DNA of 64,000 bases from Listeria ivanovii subsp. ivanovii. GTDB lineage: Bacteria > Bacillota > Bacilli > Lactobacillales > Listeriaceae. This document shows positions 26,567 to 37,471 of the stretch, piece after piece. Numbering within the stretch: the first letter of the stretch is position 1; the number at the start of each line of letters is the position of its first letter. The stretch spans positions 1,968,001 through 2,032,000 of the forward strand of contig NZ_LT906478.1 in assembly GCF_900187025.1 (NCBI RefSeq). Reading direction: 5' to 3'. The translations under genes were made by a program, and so were the position numbers. The notes below the pieces were generated by a model that made no database searches, had not been told where the DNA came from, and worked only from the letters and a program-made list of their open reading frames with translations.

Positions 26567-28846
26567 ATGACAAAAGCATGGGATGGTTTTAAAGGAACCA
26601 CTTGGCAAGAAAACATCAGTGTAGGTGATTTCGTTCAAAACAACTACACTCCGTATGATGGTGATGAAAGTTTCTTAGAAAAGAGCACACCAAGAACAAC
26701 AACATTAAACGAAAAAATTAACAAACTAGTAGAAGAAATGGATGCAAAAGGTGGCGTTCTTGATATGGATAATGCTACTGTATCAAACGTTGCTTCCCAC
26801 AAAGCAGGTTTCGTAGACCAAGAGAATGAAGTAATTGTTGGTTTACAAACAGACAAACCTTTCAAATTAGCGTTTATGCCAAATGGTGGTCTTCGTACTG
26901 CAGAACAATGTTTAACAGACAATGGCTATACCATTGACCAAGAATTACATGATTTCTATATTAAAAATCGTTCTACTGCCAATGACGGTATTTTCAGAGC
27001 ATATACAGATGATATCAAACGTGCTCGTCACTCTCATATTGTTAGTGGACTTCCTGATGCATACTCGCGCGGAAGAATTATTGGTTTATACCAAAAACCA
27101 GCGCTTTATGGTGTTGATCGCTTAATTGCTGAAAAACAAAACGATTTAAAAAAAATCGCTATTTCCTCCGATGAAAATATTCGTTTACGGGAAGAAATTT
27201 GGTTACAAATCAAAGCACTTAAAGACTTGATTGTTTTAGGTAATGAATATGGCTTAGAACTTGGACGTCCAGCAGAAAACGCAACAGAGGCTGTACAATG
27301 GACTTACATGGGTTACCTTGCTTCTATCAAACAAGCAAACGGTGCTGCAAGCTCATTTGGACGTATTCCAATTTTCCTTGATATCTACATCCAACGCGAT
27401 TTAGAAAAAGGAATTATTACTGAATTCGATGCTCAAGAATTAATCGAACAATTAACTTTAAAACTAAGAATGGTACGTTTTGCAAGAACAGATGGTTACA
27501 ACGAACTTTATGCATCTAACCCAACATTCGTAACTACTTCGATGGCTGGAATGGGCGCAGATGGGCGTCACCGTGTTACTAAAACAGATTACCGTTTCTT
27601 ACATTGCTTAGATAATCTAGGTAATTCAGCAGAACCTAACTTAACTGTCCTTTGGGATGCTCGTCTTCCAGAAAGCTTTAAAGAATATTGTATGAAAATG
27701 AGTGTTAAACATTCCTCTATTCAATACGAAAATGATAAATTAATGCAAGAAGAAGGATATGGCGATATGCAATGTATCAGCTGTTGTGTTAGCCCACTAA
27801 ACCCAGAAGCAGACAAAGACAAAGGCGAAACACACAACTTGCAATATTTTGGTGCTCGTGTAAACGTCCTTAAATGTCTTCTTGGCGCAATTAACGGTGG
27901 TAAAGATGATCTTCATAAAAATCAAGTATTCAACGTGGTAGAACCAATTACTAGCGAATACCTTGAATACGAAGAAGTTCTTGACAAATTCGATAAATCA
28001 ATGGATTGGTTAACAGACACTTACGTAGATGCAATGAACATCATTCACTATATGACTGACAAATACAACTACGAAAGCATGCAAATGGCATTCTTACCTT
28101 CTAAAGTTACAGCTAACATGGGCTTTGGAATTTGTGGATTCGCGAATGTTGTTGATAGCCTAAGCGCAATTAAACACGCGAAAGTAAAAACAATCCGTGA
28201 CGAAGATGGCTTTGTTTATGACTATGAAGTTGAAGGCGAATTCCCTCGTTACGGTGAAAATGATGACCGAGCTGATGATATCGCTGTGATGGTTCTAAAA
28301 ATGTTCAAAGACAAATTAGATTCTCACAAACTTTACAAAGATAGTGAAGCAACTGTTTCTGTTCTAACAATCACTTCTAACGTTGCTTATTCAAAACAAT
28401 GTGGTAACTCCCCAGTGCATAAAGGACCTGTGTTTGACGAAAATGGTAAAATCATTAAAGAACCAGATTTCTTCAGCCCAGGAGCAAACCCATCTAATAA
28501 AGCAAAAGGTGGTTTCTTAGATAACTTAGCTAGTCTTTCTAAATTACCATTCCACTATGCAAATGATGGAATTTCCTTAACTATCCAAGGTGCACCAAAA
28601 ATGTTCGGTAAAACAACCGAAGAACAACACCATAACCTAGTTGGTATTCTAGATGGTTACTTCACAAAAGGTGGGCAACACATTAACTTAAACGTCTTAA
28701 ACCACGAAGAAGTTATTGAAAAAATCAAAGCTGGTATCCCTGTTATCTTACGCATTAGTGGTTATTGCTTAAACACCAAAGATTTAAACGAAGAACAAAA
28801 AATGGAACTTTGCCAAAGAATGTTCCACGAGAAATTAATTGGTTAA
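26567..28846 (+). CDS. pflB: Formate acetyltransferase (pyruvate formate-lyase)
   Basis: PflB splits pyruvate with CoA into acetyl-CoA and formate during anaerobic growth, using a glycyl radical. The 759 residues include the active cysteine pair in [11 protein letters not shown] and the radical glycine near the C-terminus in [13 protein letters not shown]; a Cys follows Gly-Tyr, as in streptococcal enzymes. AAAGGAGGAAATT precedes the ATG. No activating radical-SAM enzyme is adjacent, so activation must come from a gene elsewhere. The upstream region carries candidate CcpA and Rex sites, fitting redox and sugar control. Confidence 0.96.
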   Translation: MTKAWDGFKGTTWQENISVGDFVQNNYTPYDGDESFLEKSTPRTTTLNEKINKLVEEMDAKGGVLDMDNATVSNVASHKAGFVDQENEVIVGLQTDKPFKLAFMPNGGLRTAEQCLTDNGYTIDQELHDFYIKNRSTANDGIFRAYTDDIKRARHSHIVSGLPDAYSRGRIIGLYQKPALYGVDRLIAEKQNDLKKIAISSDENIRLREEIWLQIKALKDLIVLGNEYGLELGRPAENATEAVQWTYMGYLASIKQANGAASSFGRIPIFLDIYIQRDLEKGIITEFDAQELIEQLTLKLRMVRFARTDGYNELYASNPTFVTTSMAGMGADGRHRVTKTDYRFLHCLDNLGNSAEPNLTVLWDARLPESFKEYCMKMSVKHSSIQYENDKLMQEEGYGDMQCISCCVSPLNPEADKDKGETHNLQYFGARVNVLKCLLGAINGGKDDLHKNQVFNVVEPITSEYLEYEEVLDKFDKSMDWLTDTYVDAMNIIHYMTDKYNYESMQMAFLPSKVTANMGFGICGFANVVDSLSAIKHAKVKTIRDEDGFVYDYEVEGEFPRYGENDDRADDIAVMVLKMFKDKLDSHKLYKDSEATVSVLTITSNVAYSKQCGNSPVHKGPVFDENGKIIKEPDFFSPGANPSNKAKGGFLDNLASLSKLPFHYANDGISLTIQGAPKMFGKTTEEQHHNLVGILDGYFTKGGQHINLNVLNHEEVIEKIKAGIPVILRISGYCLNTKDLNEEQKMELCQRMFHEKLIG

Positions 28847-28879
28847 TAAAAATTTAGTTTTACATCTCCATAAATAGCA

Positions 28880-28927
28880 AAATGGATTTGGTTGTCCTCC
28901 TTAGGGGAAATGACCAAATCCATTTTT
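28880..28927 (+). terminator. Intrinsic terminator of pflB
   Basis: AAATGGATTTGGT pairs with ACCAAATCCATTT in a 13-bp stem, followed by T's. The loop contains a second small complementary pair (CTCC/GGGG). Confidence 0.88.
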
Positions 28928-29030
28928 ATATGTTAAAATACTCTTTTCGTTAAAACCCTTTTGCTAAGTAAAACTGCATACTAAAATGATAGGCCAAACA
29001 AGTTTATGTTGGTGTTACTTGGCTGCTTCA

Positions 29031-29159
29031 TCAAAAACTAGATTGCTTATGCCGTCCTAACCCCAACCGATTACCAACAGCAAAAATAGCCCAAAATAAA
29101 AACCTCTTTTTAGCTCGCAAAGCTTTTTTACTAAAATCAAATATAAGACCGTCATCATC
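29031..29159 (-). other. Possible gene remnant or small membrane peptide in the 3' gap of the flavoprotein gene
   Basis: In the 28928-29179 gap one minus-strand frame encodes 42 residues without a start codon, DDDGLIFDFSKKALRAKKRF then a hydrophobic FWAIFAVG and GRHKQSSF before a stop at 29031; it looks like the tail of a lost protein. A second frame from ATG 29158 to a stop at 29057 gives a 33-residue hydrophobic peptide (MMTVLYLILVKKLCELKRGF then LFLLLVIGWG) but has no ribosome site. Neither is recognised. No clear terminator for the flavoprotein gene is seen here. Confidence 0.25.
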
Positions 29160-29179
29160 TTAAATGGCTTTATGATTAT

Positions 29180-30442
29180 CTAAATAGAAACTTCTGCCGC
29201 ATAAGCTCCTGCGGTATGCCCTGTCACCAAAGCGCAAGTAATATTATAGCCGCCAGTATAACCATTAATATCCAGTATCTCCCCGCAGAAAAATAATCCT
29301 TCCATCAACTTTGACTCCATCTCTTTTGGTTTGATTTCTTTTACAGAAACACCGCCACCAGTGACAAATGCTTTTTCAAAATCGAGAGTTCCGCTTACTT
29401 CAAAAGTAAAATCTTGGAGTAAACGAATAAACTGTTCGATTTTTTTCGGACTCACTTGTTTATACTCAGCACTTTCATCCAATTCAGCTCTTGCTAGTAG
29501 AAATAATAACATTTTTTCTTGTAAAAGAGGACTTAGAGCATTTTTAAGAGCTTTCTTCGGATTTTCTTCCAACAATTGATAGACATCTTTCGAAAGTTCA
29601 TTAACCGATATATCTGGGAATAAGTTTAATCGCATCTTTACTGAATTCGCTCCAGTTTTTTTTAATTCTCGCAGAACAAACATGCTACATCTAAGTGCAG
29701 CTGGACCTGATACACCAAAATGTGTGAAAATCATGTCCATTTGATGCGTAATAATCGGTTTCCCTTTTGCATTTAATACGGCTAATTCTACATTTCTAAG
29801 GGACGTTCCCTGTAACACTTTTTGCTTAATAAATGGTTCACTCGAAGTTATCGGTACTTCCGTTGGATAAAGTTCTGTAATCGTATGGCCTGCTTTTTTT
29901 GCCCAAGCATAGCCATCTCCTGTAGAACCTGTTCGCGGTACTGACTTTCCTCCAACGGCAACAACTACGGCTTGGGTAGTTATTTCTTGCCCATCTTTTA
30001 AAGTGACACCCACTACTTTACCATCTGCATAATTAACTTGTTTCACAGCTGTTTGCATGTAAATTCTTACCCCTAGCTTTTCCATCCGCGCAATCATTGC
30101 TTCTGCGACTGAGCGTGCGCTATTAGATACAGGAAACATTCGTCCGTGATCTTCTTCTTTTAACGCAACACCAAGGTTTTCAAAAAAGCGAATGATGTCC
30201 TCATTATCAAACGCATGGAACGCACTATATAAAAACCGACCATTACCCGGAATATGTTTAATGATTTCTTCTGCTGGTCTACGGTTCGTCACATTACACC
30301 GACCACCGCCTGACATAATTAATTTACGACCTAATTTTGGTCCTTTTTCAATTAACAATACTCGCTTATTTTTTTCGGCTGCGCTAATTGCTGCCATTAA
30401 GCCAGATGGGCCACCGCCGATTACAATTACATCAAAATCCAT
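29180..30442 (-). CDS. HI0933/BaiN-family flavoprotein
   Basis: The 420-residue protein has an N-terminal FAD-binding motif [21 protein letters not shown], the family signature [38 protein letters not shown] in the middle, and [28 protein letters not shown] at the C-terminus. This family is annotated as NAD(P)/FAD-dependent oxidoreductases; a few reduce bile-acid intermediates, but most have no known substrate. The strand switches here relative to pflB. Nothing nearby suggests a pathway. Confidence 0.88.
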   Translation of the reverse strand: MDFDVIVIGGGPSGLMAAISAAEKNKRVLLIEKGPKLGRKLIMSGGGRCNVTNRRPAEEIIKHIPGNGRFLYSAFHAFDNEDIIRFFENLGVALKEEDHGRMFPVSNSARSVAEAMIARMEKLGVRIYMQTAVKQVNYADGKVVGVTLKDGQEITTQAVVVAVGGKSVPRTGSTGDGYAWAKKAGHTITELYPTEVPITSSEPFIKQKVLQGTSLRNVELAVLNAKGKPIITHQMDMIFTHFGVSGPAALRCSMFVLRELKKTGANSVKMRLNLFPDISVNELSKDVYQLLEENPKKALKNALSPLLQEKMLLFLLARAELDESAEYKQVSPKKIEQFIRLLQDFTFEVSGTLDFEKAFVTGGGVSVKEIKPKEMESKLMEGLFFCGEILDINGYTGGYNITCALVTGHTAGAYAAEVSI

Positions 30443-30514
30443 TGTCTCGCTCCTTTATTTTCAATCCGAGTTTAAGTATAGCAAGCAATTCATTCACTGC
30501 CAAGCTTTTTTCGC

Positions 30515-30546
30515 CAAACAAAAACCTGAGTAAATTCTCAGGTTTG
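30515..30546 (-). terminator. Intrinsic terminator after the Zn peptidase gene
   Basis: AAACCTGAG and CTCAGGTTT form a 9-bp stem with a 6-base loop and T-rich tail (TTTTTGTTT) on the minus strand. Confidence 0.82.
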
Positions 30547-30557
30547 TTTAAAATATG

Positions 30558-31241
30558 CTAGTTTCGATTCATATTCGTAAAGATAAGCAGTAATCTTAAT
30601 AATTCAAGTACAGCGACAGCCATTGCTGCAACATAGGTCATTGCAGCCGCGCTAAGCACTTTTTTCGCTTGTGGAAGTTCAGATGATGATACGAGTCCAC
30701 CACTCTCTAATTGTACGAGTGCTCGCTTGCTGGCGTCAAATTCGACAGGTAGTGTAATTAATTGGAAAAGAACACCTACTGCCATCAAAATGATTCCAAG
30801 TAACATAAAGCTAGATACATTTGCAAGCATTCCGATAATCAGGAAAACCCAAGAAATGTTGGAGCTAAACATTGTTACTGGTACGAGTGCTGAACGGAAA
30901 CGCATAAAGGCATAATCTTGCTGATCTTGAATCGCATGTCCAACTTCATGAGCTGCAACTGCTGCCCCAGCAATAGAACATCCACTAAAATTAGCTTCAG
31001 ATAGAAACACTGCTTTCTTTCTAGGATCATAGTGATCGCTTAGCATTCCTTTTGTTTCATGAACAGGAACATTCGTTAAACCATTCGTATCCAAAATGTG
31101 TCGTGCAACCTCAGCACCTGTTAAACCATTCCCAACTGCTACTTTGGAATACTGTGCATACGTTGTTTTAACTCGAAACTGCGCCCAAAGTGGGATTGCC
31201 GCAACGATAATAAAATAAATAATATATTGACTAAACGACAT
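30558..31241 (-). CDS. yugP: Membrane zinc-dependent peptidase (YugP family)
   Basis: The 227-residue protein has an N-terminal membrane helix (YIIYFIIVAAIPLWAQF), the zinc-binding HEVGH at residues 98-102 (AVAAHEVGHAIQDQQDYAFM), and three further hydrophobic segments, the last near the C-terminus (VAAMAVAVLELLRLLLIF). This is the putative zinc-binding neutral peptidase family PF04298. Its substrate is unknown. It is a single gene between terminators. Confidence 0.88.
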   Translation of the reverse strand: MSFSQYIIYFIIVAAIPLWAQFRVKTTYAQYSKVAVGNGLTGAEVARHILDTNGLTNVPVHETKGMLSDHYDPRKKAVFLSEANFSGCSIAGAAVAAHEVGHAIQDQQDYAFMRFRSALVPVTMFSSNISWVFLIIGMLANVSSFMLLGIILMAVGVLFQLITLPVEFDASKRALVQLESGGLVSSSELPQAKKVLSAAAMTYVAAMAVAVLELLRLLLIFTNMNRN

Positions 31242-31319
31242 CTAATCATCTTCCTCCTACTACTTTTTTCAAGTGAATACCTTAAGTATAAATTAACCAA
31301 GGCCAAGACTCAACCTCTT

Positions 31320-31916
31320 TCACTCATCATGAGGAAATTCTAATATTCGGTGCCCTTTTTTTATGGTTTTATCATATACAAGCCATAAAACCAAAATACT
31401 TAGCCAAAATGTTGCATAACCAATTTCTGGCAAATATCTTTCTAATCCCATATAAATTGGCATTTGACCAAATAAATAATCGATCACATCATTATGTAAA
31501 ACCCAAACTGCTGCTACCATGAAATGACCAATCCGAAAGCGAAAAAACGGCGCATATAAGATACCTTCTATTGCCATAAACGCGTGTGTTGCAATCAGCA
31601 TTAGGCCCGTCCAAATGATGGTTCCATGATCAATCATATAAAAAATATTCATTCCGACAGCCCATAAACCATATTTTACTAAACAAACAATCGCCAATGC
31701 TTCCATTAAAGGCCAATGTTTTTTCCCAAGAAATCCTACTAGTGCTAAAGTGAAAAACAAAATGGCGGTTGGACTATCTGGTACAAAAGCCCAAAAACGC
31801 GGTTCTGTGATTTGTAGTTGTGGCAAATACCATATGTACCCATAAATTGCTCCTAGTAAATTCCCAAAAAACAATAATCGTAAAAAAGCTCGATTTGCAA
31901 GTATACTATTTAACAA
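31320..31916 (-). CDS. ypjA: YpjA-like integral membrane protein (DUF1405)
   Basis: The 198-residue protein has about six membrane helices (LLFFGNLLGAIYGYIWYLPQL, AILFFTLALVGFLG, and YATFWLSILVLWLVYD). Length and motifs match the DUF1405 protein YpjA, which in Bacillus lies after qcrABC. Here qcrABC is missing and YpiB is directly upstream. The function is unknown. A long hairpin with T-tract lies between it and ypiB, so it may have a separate promoter or depend on read-through. Confidence 0.8.
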   Translation of the reverse strand: MLNSILANRAFLRLLFFGNLLGAIYGYIWYLPQLQITEPRFWAFVPDSPTAILFFTLALVGFLGKKHWPLMEALAIVCLVKYGLWAVGMNIFYMIDHGTIIWTGLMLIATHAFMAIEGILYAPFFRFRIGHFMVAAVWVLHNDVIDYLFGQMPIYMGLERYLPEIGYATFWLSILVLWLVYDKTIKKGHRILEFPHDE

Positions 31917-31931
31917 TCTGTTCCTCTCCCT

Positions 31932-31994
31932 AAAAAAATCCTAGCAAAGTAACTAACGAAGCCCCTTACTTCATTTAGTTATTAACTAGGATTC
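31932..31994 (-). terminator. Long hairpin terminator after ypiB
   Basis: AATCCTAG pairs with CTAGGATT, and inside it a second pair TTAATAACTAA / TTAGTTACTTT extends the stem, followed by TTTTTTT on the minus strand. Confidence 0.8.
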
Positions 31995-32002
31995 ATTACT
32001 TC

Positions 32003-32545
32003 TTATTTTTCGTTATCCATTTGCCGTAAAATTCGAACTAGCTTATGAAAAGTCGCTTCATCACGTTCATCAAGCGCCGAATCAATTTGCTCTAATAGTT
32101 TCTCTTTAGAAAATTGGTGGACTGACTGATAAATAAGCGCATCCGCCATTTCTTTTTCTGAATCCTCTAGTTTTAATGCTGTAAAAGGATTATCTTCACG
32201 TACAAGGGCATATTCTGGTGAAGCAATCGCATCTTCGAAATGAAGTTCAATGTATAACGCTTCATCCCAGTTTAACCGAATGTCATGAAATGCTTTTTCT
32301 GGATCGGTCGTCATGATATTTCCTTTGAAAAATAGGAACGGTTCGGATTCAACACCATGAGCACTAAGTGAAAGCCCACGTGCACACCCTTCCAAATTAT
32401 CAACAAAATGAACATATTTTACAATTTGATCATGGCCAGCAATATAATTCAATACCCACATTGCTTCACGCATCTTCATTTGATGTTTATTTAAAAACCA
32501 CCGAATAAAATCTTTCTTCTCGTCTATTGAAATGGATGCCTTCAT
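32003..32545 (-). CDS. ypiB: UPF0302 protein YpiB
   Basis: The 180-residue protein has the UPF0302 N-terminal domain ([26 protein letters not shown]) and a C-terminal IDEAL-type helix with [19 protein letters not shown]. No enzymatic motif is visible. In Bacillus it follows ypiA and precedes the qcr genes. Here the same ypiA-ypiB pair is kept with 31 bases between them. Confidence 0.85.
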   Translation of the reverse strand: MKASISIDEKKDFIRWFLNKHQMKMREAMWVLNYIAGHDQIVKYVHFVDNLEGCARGLSLSAHGVESEPFLFFKGNIMTTDPEKAFHDIRLNWDEALYIELHFEDAIASPEYALVREDNPFTALKLEDSEKEMADALIYQSVHQFSKEKLLEQIDSALDERDEATFHKLVRILRQMDNEK

Positions 32546-32576
32546 CTTTCCTCAGTCCCTTCCTAGTCATTTATCT

Positions 32577-33830
32577 TTATTCAAATAGTGATAAAATCTC
32601 TGTGTCTTCTGGTTCCAGGTCCAAATAACTACGCAAAATTTGCTCAGATTTCACGTATTCGCCTTCTTCTCTTAAAAATAAACCATATTCCTTTAAGAAA
32701 GTTGGGTTATTGGTAAAATGAGGATAAGCGAGTTCATAATTTGCTTTTGCTTTATTATATTGTTCTGTTTCCTGATATGCAACACTTATGTCCCAGAAAA
32801 TTTGTGGTTCAGAAATTACTTCTTCTCCAAGACCTTCCACTAGTTCAATAACACCTTCATAGTTTTCACGAGCAAGCAAAAGTTTATTAAGCTGCATAAT
32901 CGCTTCAGAAAATTCTTCGTCAAGAACAATTGCTTGTCGATAAAATTCCTCTGCTTCTTCTGGCAAGCGGAGAGTCACAGCAAGTTTCCCTGCTTCTAAG
33001 AACATTTCCTTATTAAATTCATCTTGCGTCAATCCATCTCTTAGTACAGCAATGGCTTTTTCCGGTTCCCCATTTTCGACGTAGCTTTTTGCTAAATAAG
33101 AATAAAGCGTTGTATAGGATGGATCATGTTCCTTTAGATGTTCTAGTGCATGAATCGCTTTCGTGTAGTCCTTTGCTTGATAAGCAGTGAGTCCCATTCC
33201 AAACAAGGTGTCAACAGATTCTTTGTCTTCCAAAGCACGCTCATAATATGGTAAGGCCTCTTCAAAAGCACCACTTGCGGCAAATGCTTCAGCAATCCGC
33301 TCATATACCGATACTGCGCCATTAGCAATAATAGTTAAGCCTGCCTCTACAGCTGTTTCATAAGACTGAACTGCAGATGCAAATCTAGCTTGCGATAAAT
33401 AATATTCGCCTAAAGCAAAATCGATAATTGGTTCGCTTGGTGCGATTTGTTTTGCTTCGATTAATTTTTGCTCACTAACTTCAAATAAACCTTGCATTTG
33501 ATATAAGTCAGCTAGCACTAATAAACTCTCTACATATACTTCATCTTCTTTATTCACTTTTTCTAAATAATCTTGCGCAGAATCCAAATCATCTTTTTCA
33601 AGAGCCACTTCTGCAGCTCGGACAAGTAGTTCTCCTTCATCTTTGTATTTAGCTAAAAGTAATTCATATAAATCTTCTGTTTCATCTAAAAATCCTAATG
33701 CAAATAATTCTTCTGCTAAAAAAAATTGTTCTTCATCTGTTCCTGCTTGCACTACTTCATCAAAGTATTTCCTTGCAAGCGCCATATCTTCATGCTCTAA
33801 CGCATGTAACATTTTATTAGCTAATTCCAT
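32577..33830 (-). CDS. ypiA: TPR-repeat protein YpiA
   Basis: The 417-residue acidic protein consists of about ten tetratricopeptide-like helical pairs, for example ALPYYERALEDKESVDTLFG, AIHALEHLKEHDPSYTTLYS and EAEEFYRQAIVLDEEFSEAI. TPR proteins are scaffolds for protein-protein contact; the partner of YpiA is unknown. It follows the aroA end by about 130 bases and a terminator, on the same strand, in the same order as Bacillus aroE-ypiA-ypiB. Confidence 0.85.
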   Translation of the reverse strand: MELANKMLHALEHEDMALARKYFDEVVQAGTDEEQFFLAEELFALGFLDETEDLYELLLAKYKDEGELLVRAAEVALEKDDLDSAQDYLEKVNKEDEVYVESLLVLADLYQMQGLFEVSEQKLIEAKQIAPSEPIIDFALGEYYLSQARFASAVQSYETAVEAGLTIIANGAVSVYERIAEAFAASGAFEEALPYYERALEDKESVDTLFGMGLTAYQAKDYTKAIHALEHLKEHDPSYTTLYSYLAKSYVENGEPEKAIAVLRDGLTQDEFNKEMFLEAGKLAVTLRLPEEAEEFYRQAIVLDEEFSEAIMQLNKLLLARENYEGVIELVEGLGEEVISEPQIFWDISVAYQETEQYNKAKANYELAYPHFTNNPTFLKEYGLFLREEGEYVKSEQILRSYLDLEPEDTEILSLFE

Positions 33831-33913
33831 TTCTGCACCTTCTTTATAATAAGTCGTTTTTCTATTATATCATTAGTTGCCCCGTAAGAAAAAATGATTG
33901 CTTCTCTAAGCTA

Positions 33914-33953
33914 AAATACCAGTGCGCGTATTAATCAATAGGCAACACTGGTA
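33914..33953 (-). terminator. Intrinsic terminator after the aro operon
   Basis: ACCAGTG pairs with CACTGGT around a 21-base loop and is followed on the minus strand by TATTTTAG. The T-tract is short, so read-through to ypiA is possible. Confidence 0.6.
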
Positions 33954-33961
33954 CACTAGGT

Positions 33962-35248
33962 TTATTTTAAAAGCGAGCGGATATCTTCAAAGAAAGTGGG
34001 GTAGGAAACAGATACAGCCTCAGGACGATCTAACTCTACTTCTCCTTCTTTAACAAGCAAGGCAGCAATTTGGAGCATCATACCGATTCGGTGGTCTCCG
34101 TAGCTGGTTACTTTTGCAGCATGAAGCGGCGTTTTCCCGCGAATAATCAACCCATCTTCAGTTGGTGTAATATCTGCGCCCATTTTGTTTAACTCTGTAG
34201 CAACTGCATCAATTCGATTGGTTTCTTTTACTTTTAATTCTGCCGCATTTTTGATAACAGTTGTACCTTCCGCTTGAGTCGCCAAAAGTGCGATAACAGG
34301 AATTTCGTCAATTAAACGTGGAATAATATCTCCGCCAATTTCTGTTCCTCTTAAGTCACTAGTTTTAACGACCACTGTACCAGCTAGTTTCCCAGTACTT
34401 CTGCTGGAATCTTTGACAACCAAGCTACCACCCATTTGTTCGACCACATCAAAAATCCCTGTTCTAGTAGGATTTAAGCCGACGTGTGTCAATTCTATTT
34501 CACTATTCGGGATGATTAGACCCGCAACGATAAAGAACGCTGCAGAGGAAACATCCCCCGGTACCGTCATTTCTTGTCCGGTAAAAGTTTGGCCTCCTTT
34601 GACACGAATCGTTAAACCATCCATCTCGATTTCTCCACCAAATTGACGAATCATGTGTTCCGTATGATCACGTGTTTTTTCCTTCTCATGGATAATCGTT
34701 TCCCCTTCTGCTTGTAAAGCCGCAAAAATAATCGCACTTTTCACTTGTGCACTTGCTACTGGCATATGATATTCCATTCGTTTCAATGACTTATTTCCTG
34801 AAATCGTAATTGGTGCAAATTCAGAACCATCTTTACCGTGCATTTTTGCCCCCATTTCTTGAAGTGGCAACATTACCCGGTTCATTGGTCGTTTTGCAAT
34901 AGATTCATCACCTAAGATGACTGTATCAAAATCTCTACCAGCTAAAATCCCCATCATCAGGCGAATGGTTGTACCCGAGTTTCCGATATCAAGTGGTCCA
35001 GCAGCAGGCTTTAAACCATCAAATCCAGTGCCGTGCACAATGATTTCTTCGTCAGTTTCTTCAATTTTCACACCAAGGGCTTTAAATGCTTGGATGGTTC
35101 CTAGACAATCATCTGCACGTAAGAAATGACGAATGACCGTTTTTCCTTCAGCGATTGCCCCAAACATAATACTACGATGGGACATAGATTTATCTCCTGG
35201 AACCGTGATTTCACCCACGAGTCCTTGTTTATTTGTAATTAATTTCAT
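33962..35248 (-). CDS. aroA: 3-phosphoshikimate 1-carboxyvinyltransferase (EPSP synthase)
   Basis: AroA (called aroE in Bacillus) joins shikimate-3-phosphate and phosphoenolpyruvate in chorismate synthesis. The 428 residues show [31 protein letters not shown], the LNPTRTG loop and [15 protein letters not shown]. The Ser/Ala pattern is of the class II Gram-positive type. I chose the ATG at 35248, with GGGGAG 8 bases upstream; in-frame ATGs at 35254 and 35269 overlap or precede that site. It ends the aroC-aroB-aroH-hisC-tyrA-aroA operon. Confidence 0.95.
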   Translation of the reverse strand: MKLITNKQGLVGEITVPGDKSMSHRSIMFGAIAEGKTVIRHFLRADDCLGTIQAFKALGVKIEETDEEIIVHGTGFDGLKPAAGPLDIGNSGTTIRLMMGILAGRDFDTVILGDESIAKRPMNRVMLPLQEMGAKMHGKDGSEFAPITISGNKSLKRMEYHMPVASAQVKSAIIFAALQAEGETIIHEKEKTRDHTEHMIRQFGGEIEMDGLTIRVKGGQTFTGQEMTVPGDVSSAAFFIVAGLIIPNSEIELTHVGLNPTRTGIFDVVEQMGGSLVVKDSSRSTGKLAGTVVVKTSDLRGTEIGGDIIPRLIDEIPVIALLATQAEGTTVIKNAAELKVKETNRIDAVATELNKMGADITPTEDGLIIRGKTPLHAAKVTSYGDHRIGMMLQIAALLVKEGEVELDRPEAVSVSYPTFFEDIRSLLK

Positions 35249-35261
35249 CGTCATTTCTCCC

Positions 35262-36365
35262 CTATTCATAGTGGCAAGTATAATTACTTCTGGCTTCTAT
35301 ACAACGTTTCGCTCGGTCCCTATCTTCATCCGATTGAAAAGTAATTTGTAGTACACCGAAAATATCTTCGCGCGTTTCTAAAATTTTAATATTCGTTAAA
35401 CTGATTTCTTCTTCACCTAAGTATCTAGTTACTTCCGAAATAACCCCTGGATAATCTGGTACATCGACAAACAAATCATAAAAAGAAGGAATAGCCCCAC
35501 CTTGATGAACAGGCAGAGAATCCCGGAATTCTTTAGCTCCGTCAAAAAAAGCATAGATAGATGCGTCATCTTCTGTCACTAACATCTCAATAGCTTGATT
35601 CATGCTATCCCGCCAAATTGTCAATTGTTTAGTTAATGTTTTTTTGTTACTAATCGAAATATCTGTCCACATTCTTGGGTCGGATGAAGCTACCCGTGTA
35701 ATATCGCGAAACCCTCCCGCAGCAAGTCGAAAAGCGACCGGATGTTCTTCCGTAAAGCTTTGTGTTTGATTCACAAGAGCAGCTGCAACGATATGTGGCA
35801 AATGACTTAGCATTCCTGTAATTTCATCATGTTCTGTTGGTGATAAAACTAAGAACTTTGCATTAGTTCCAGCAAGCCAATTGCGTAGTGTTGCTACTTG
35901 ACTTTCAGCTACATCTTTTGTAGGTGTTAATAAGTAATAGGCATTCTCAAACAATAGCTCTTTTGCTGCACGCACTCCACTTTTATGTGACCCCGCCATC
36001 GGATGTCCGCCGATAAAAGTAATACCACTTTCCAGGAGCGCAGTGGAAGCTTCCATAATCGTTCCTTTGGTGCTACCAGTATCGGTTACAATGACGCTTT
36101 CTTTTAAGGTAATGCCTGGTAAACGGTTAAGCAGCTGCTCGGTTTCTTTTACTGGGCAACAAAAAATGAGCAAATCCGCTTTTGGTCCATCGATTAAAAT
36201 ACTTTCGCCAATTTCATCAATCACTCCAAATGACTTTCCAACCTCTAATGAATGATAGGAAACATCTATTCCAATGATATGTGCTTCTGGGTGTTTGGCT
36301 TTAATTGCAAGAGCAATAGAACCACCAATTAATCCAAGCCCAACGATAACGACTGTCCCTTTCAT
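35262..36365 (-). CDS. tyrA: Prephenate dehydrogenase with ACT domain
   Basis: TyrA oxidatively decarboxylates prephenate to 4-hydroxyphenylpyruvate for tyrosine. The 367-residue protein has [14 protein letters not shown] (NAD fold), the [14 protein letters not shown] loop with the catalytic histidine, and [15 protein letters not shown]-terminal ACT domain (from about residue 295, [19 protein letters not shown]) probably senses an amino acid for feedback control. It lies between hisC and aroA with gaps of 20 and 13 bases. Confidence 0.95.
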   Translation of the reverse strand: MKGTVVIVGLGLIGGSIALAIKAKHPEAHIIGIDVSYHSLEVGKSFGVIDEIGESILIDGPKADLLIFCCPVKETEQLLNRLPGITLKESVIVTDTGSTKGTIMEASTALLESGITFIGGHPMAGSHKSGVRAAKELLFENAYYLLTPTKDVAESQVATLRNWLAGTNAKFLVLSPTEHDEITGMLSHLPHIVAAALVNQTQSFTEEHPVAFRLAAGGFRDITRVASSDPRMWTDISISNKKTLTKQLTIWRDSMNQAIEMLVTEDDASIYAFFDGAKEFRDSLPVHQGGAIPSFYDLFVDVPDYPGVISEVTRYLGEEEISLTNIKILETREDIFGVLQITFQSDEDRDRAKRCIEARSNYTCHYE

Positions 36366-36385
36366 TCAAAAACGCCTCCAAACAC

Positions 36386-37471
36386 TTACGATAATAATTT
36401 TGCTAACAGTTTAATCACTGCTTGATTTTCTTGTTTAGTTCCAATCGTTATCCGAACTGCTTGCGGAAAACCTAAAGCCGCTCCAGAACGAGTAATAAAA
36501 CCATTTTTTTCTAAATAGCGAAAGATTGTTCCTGCATCTATTCCTAAATCTATTAACACAAAGTTCCCATTTGCCGGGTATAACTTCACTTGCTCAAACT
36601 GTTTCGCAAAATCCTGATATTGTTTGATTCCGTTCGCATTAGATTCACGACATACTTCGATAAAGTGTTGATCTTTTATTGCTTCTATTGCAAGCTTTTG
36701 ACCGATACTTGTTGTGTTAAATGGCGGGCGAACAATATTCAGCTGATTAATAATTTCTTTATCTGCAATTCCGTAACCAACACGCGCGCTCGCTAAACCA
36801 TAGATTTTACTAAACGTACGAGTGATGATTAAATTTTTATAAGTTCGAATTAATTTTTCATGTTTTTCTGGTTGCGGGGTTACGTATTCAATATATGCCT
36901 CATCCAGTACTACTAAAACATCGCTCGGTACTTTATTTAAAAAGGCCACAATAGCATCTAATTCGAGATAATTTCCAGTTGGGTTATTCGGATTACAAAT
37001 CCAGACAATCGTTGTTTTTTCATCCATGGCTTGAAGCATACCTGCTAAATCATGTTCTCCGTCCGCAAGCAGACCAATTTCTCTCACTTCCGCACCTTCA
37101 ATAAGAGCATTTTGCCGATATTGTACAAAAGTTGGTGTCGCCATGACAGTGTTTGTATTTGTATCAAGTAATACACGTGTCAAAAGTTCAATCAATTCAT
37201 CTACTCCAGCAGTAAAAATCAATTCTTCTTCTTCCAACTGATAGAACGCGGCTACTTCACGACGTAATTCTGAAGCCCAACCATCTGGATAAATTTCGGT
37301 TTCAAGCTGGAGGTTTTCTTGAAGCGCTTGAACTTTTGGTGATGTTCCCAGTGGGTTTTCATTAGATGATAATTTGATAATACGGGTTAATCCAAGATCC
37401 GCCATTACTTCTTCTTCGCGTTTGCCTGGTTTATAAGAAGATAAGCCGGCTAGTGATTTTTTCCATTTCAT
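36386..37471 (-). CDS. hisC: Histidinol-phosphate aminotransferase
   Basis: The 361-residue PLP enzyme transaminates histidinol phosphate and, in Gram-positives with an aro-linked copy, also aromatic 2-oxoacids, which explains its place beside tyrA. Motifs: [23 protein letters not shown], the cofactor lysine in [18 protein letters not shown], and the C-terminal [10 protein letters not shown]. The ATG overlaps the aroH stop (TAATG), so translation is coupled. Confidence 0.94.
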   Translation of the reverse strand: MKWKKSLAGLSSYKPGKREEEVMADLGLTRIIKLSSNENPLGTSPKVQALQENLQLETEIYPDGWASELRREVAAFYQLEEEELIFTAGVDELIELLTRVLLDTNTNTVMATPTFVQYRQNALIEGAEVREIGLLADGEHDLAGMLQAMDEKTTIVWICNPNNPTGNYLELDAIVAFLNKVPSDVLVVLDEAYIEYVTPQPEKHEKLIRTYKNLIITRTFSKIYGLASARVGYGIADKEIINQLNIVRPPFNTTSIGQKLAIEAIKDQHFIEVCRESNANGIKQYQDFAKQFEQVKLYPANGNFVLIDLGIDAGTIFRYLEKNGFITRSGAALGFPQAVRITIGTKQENQAVIKLLAKLLS

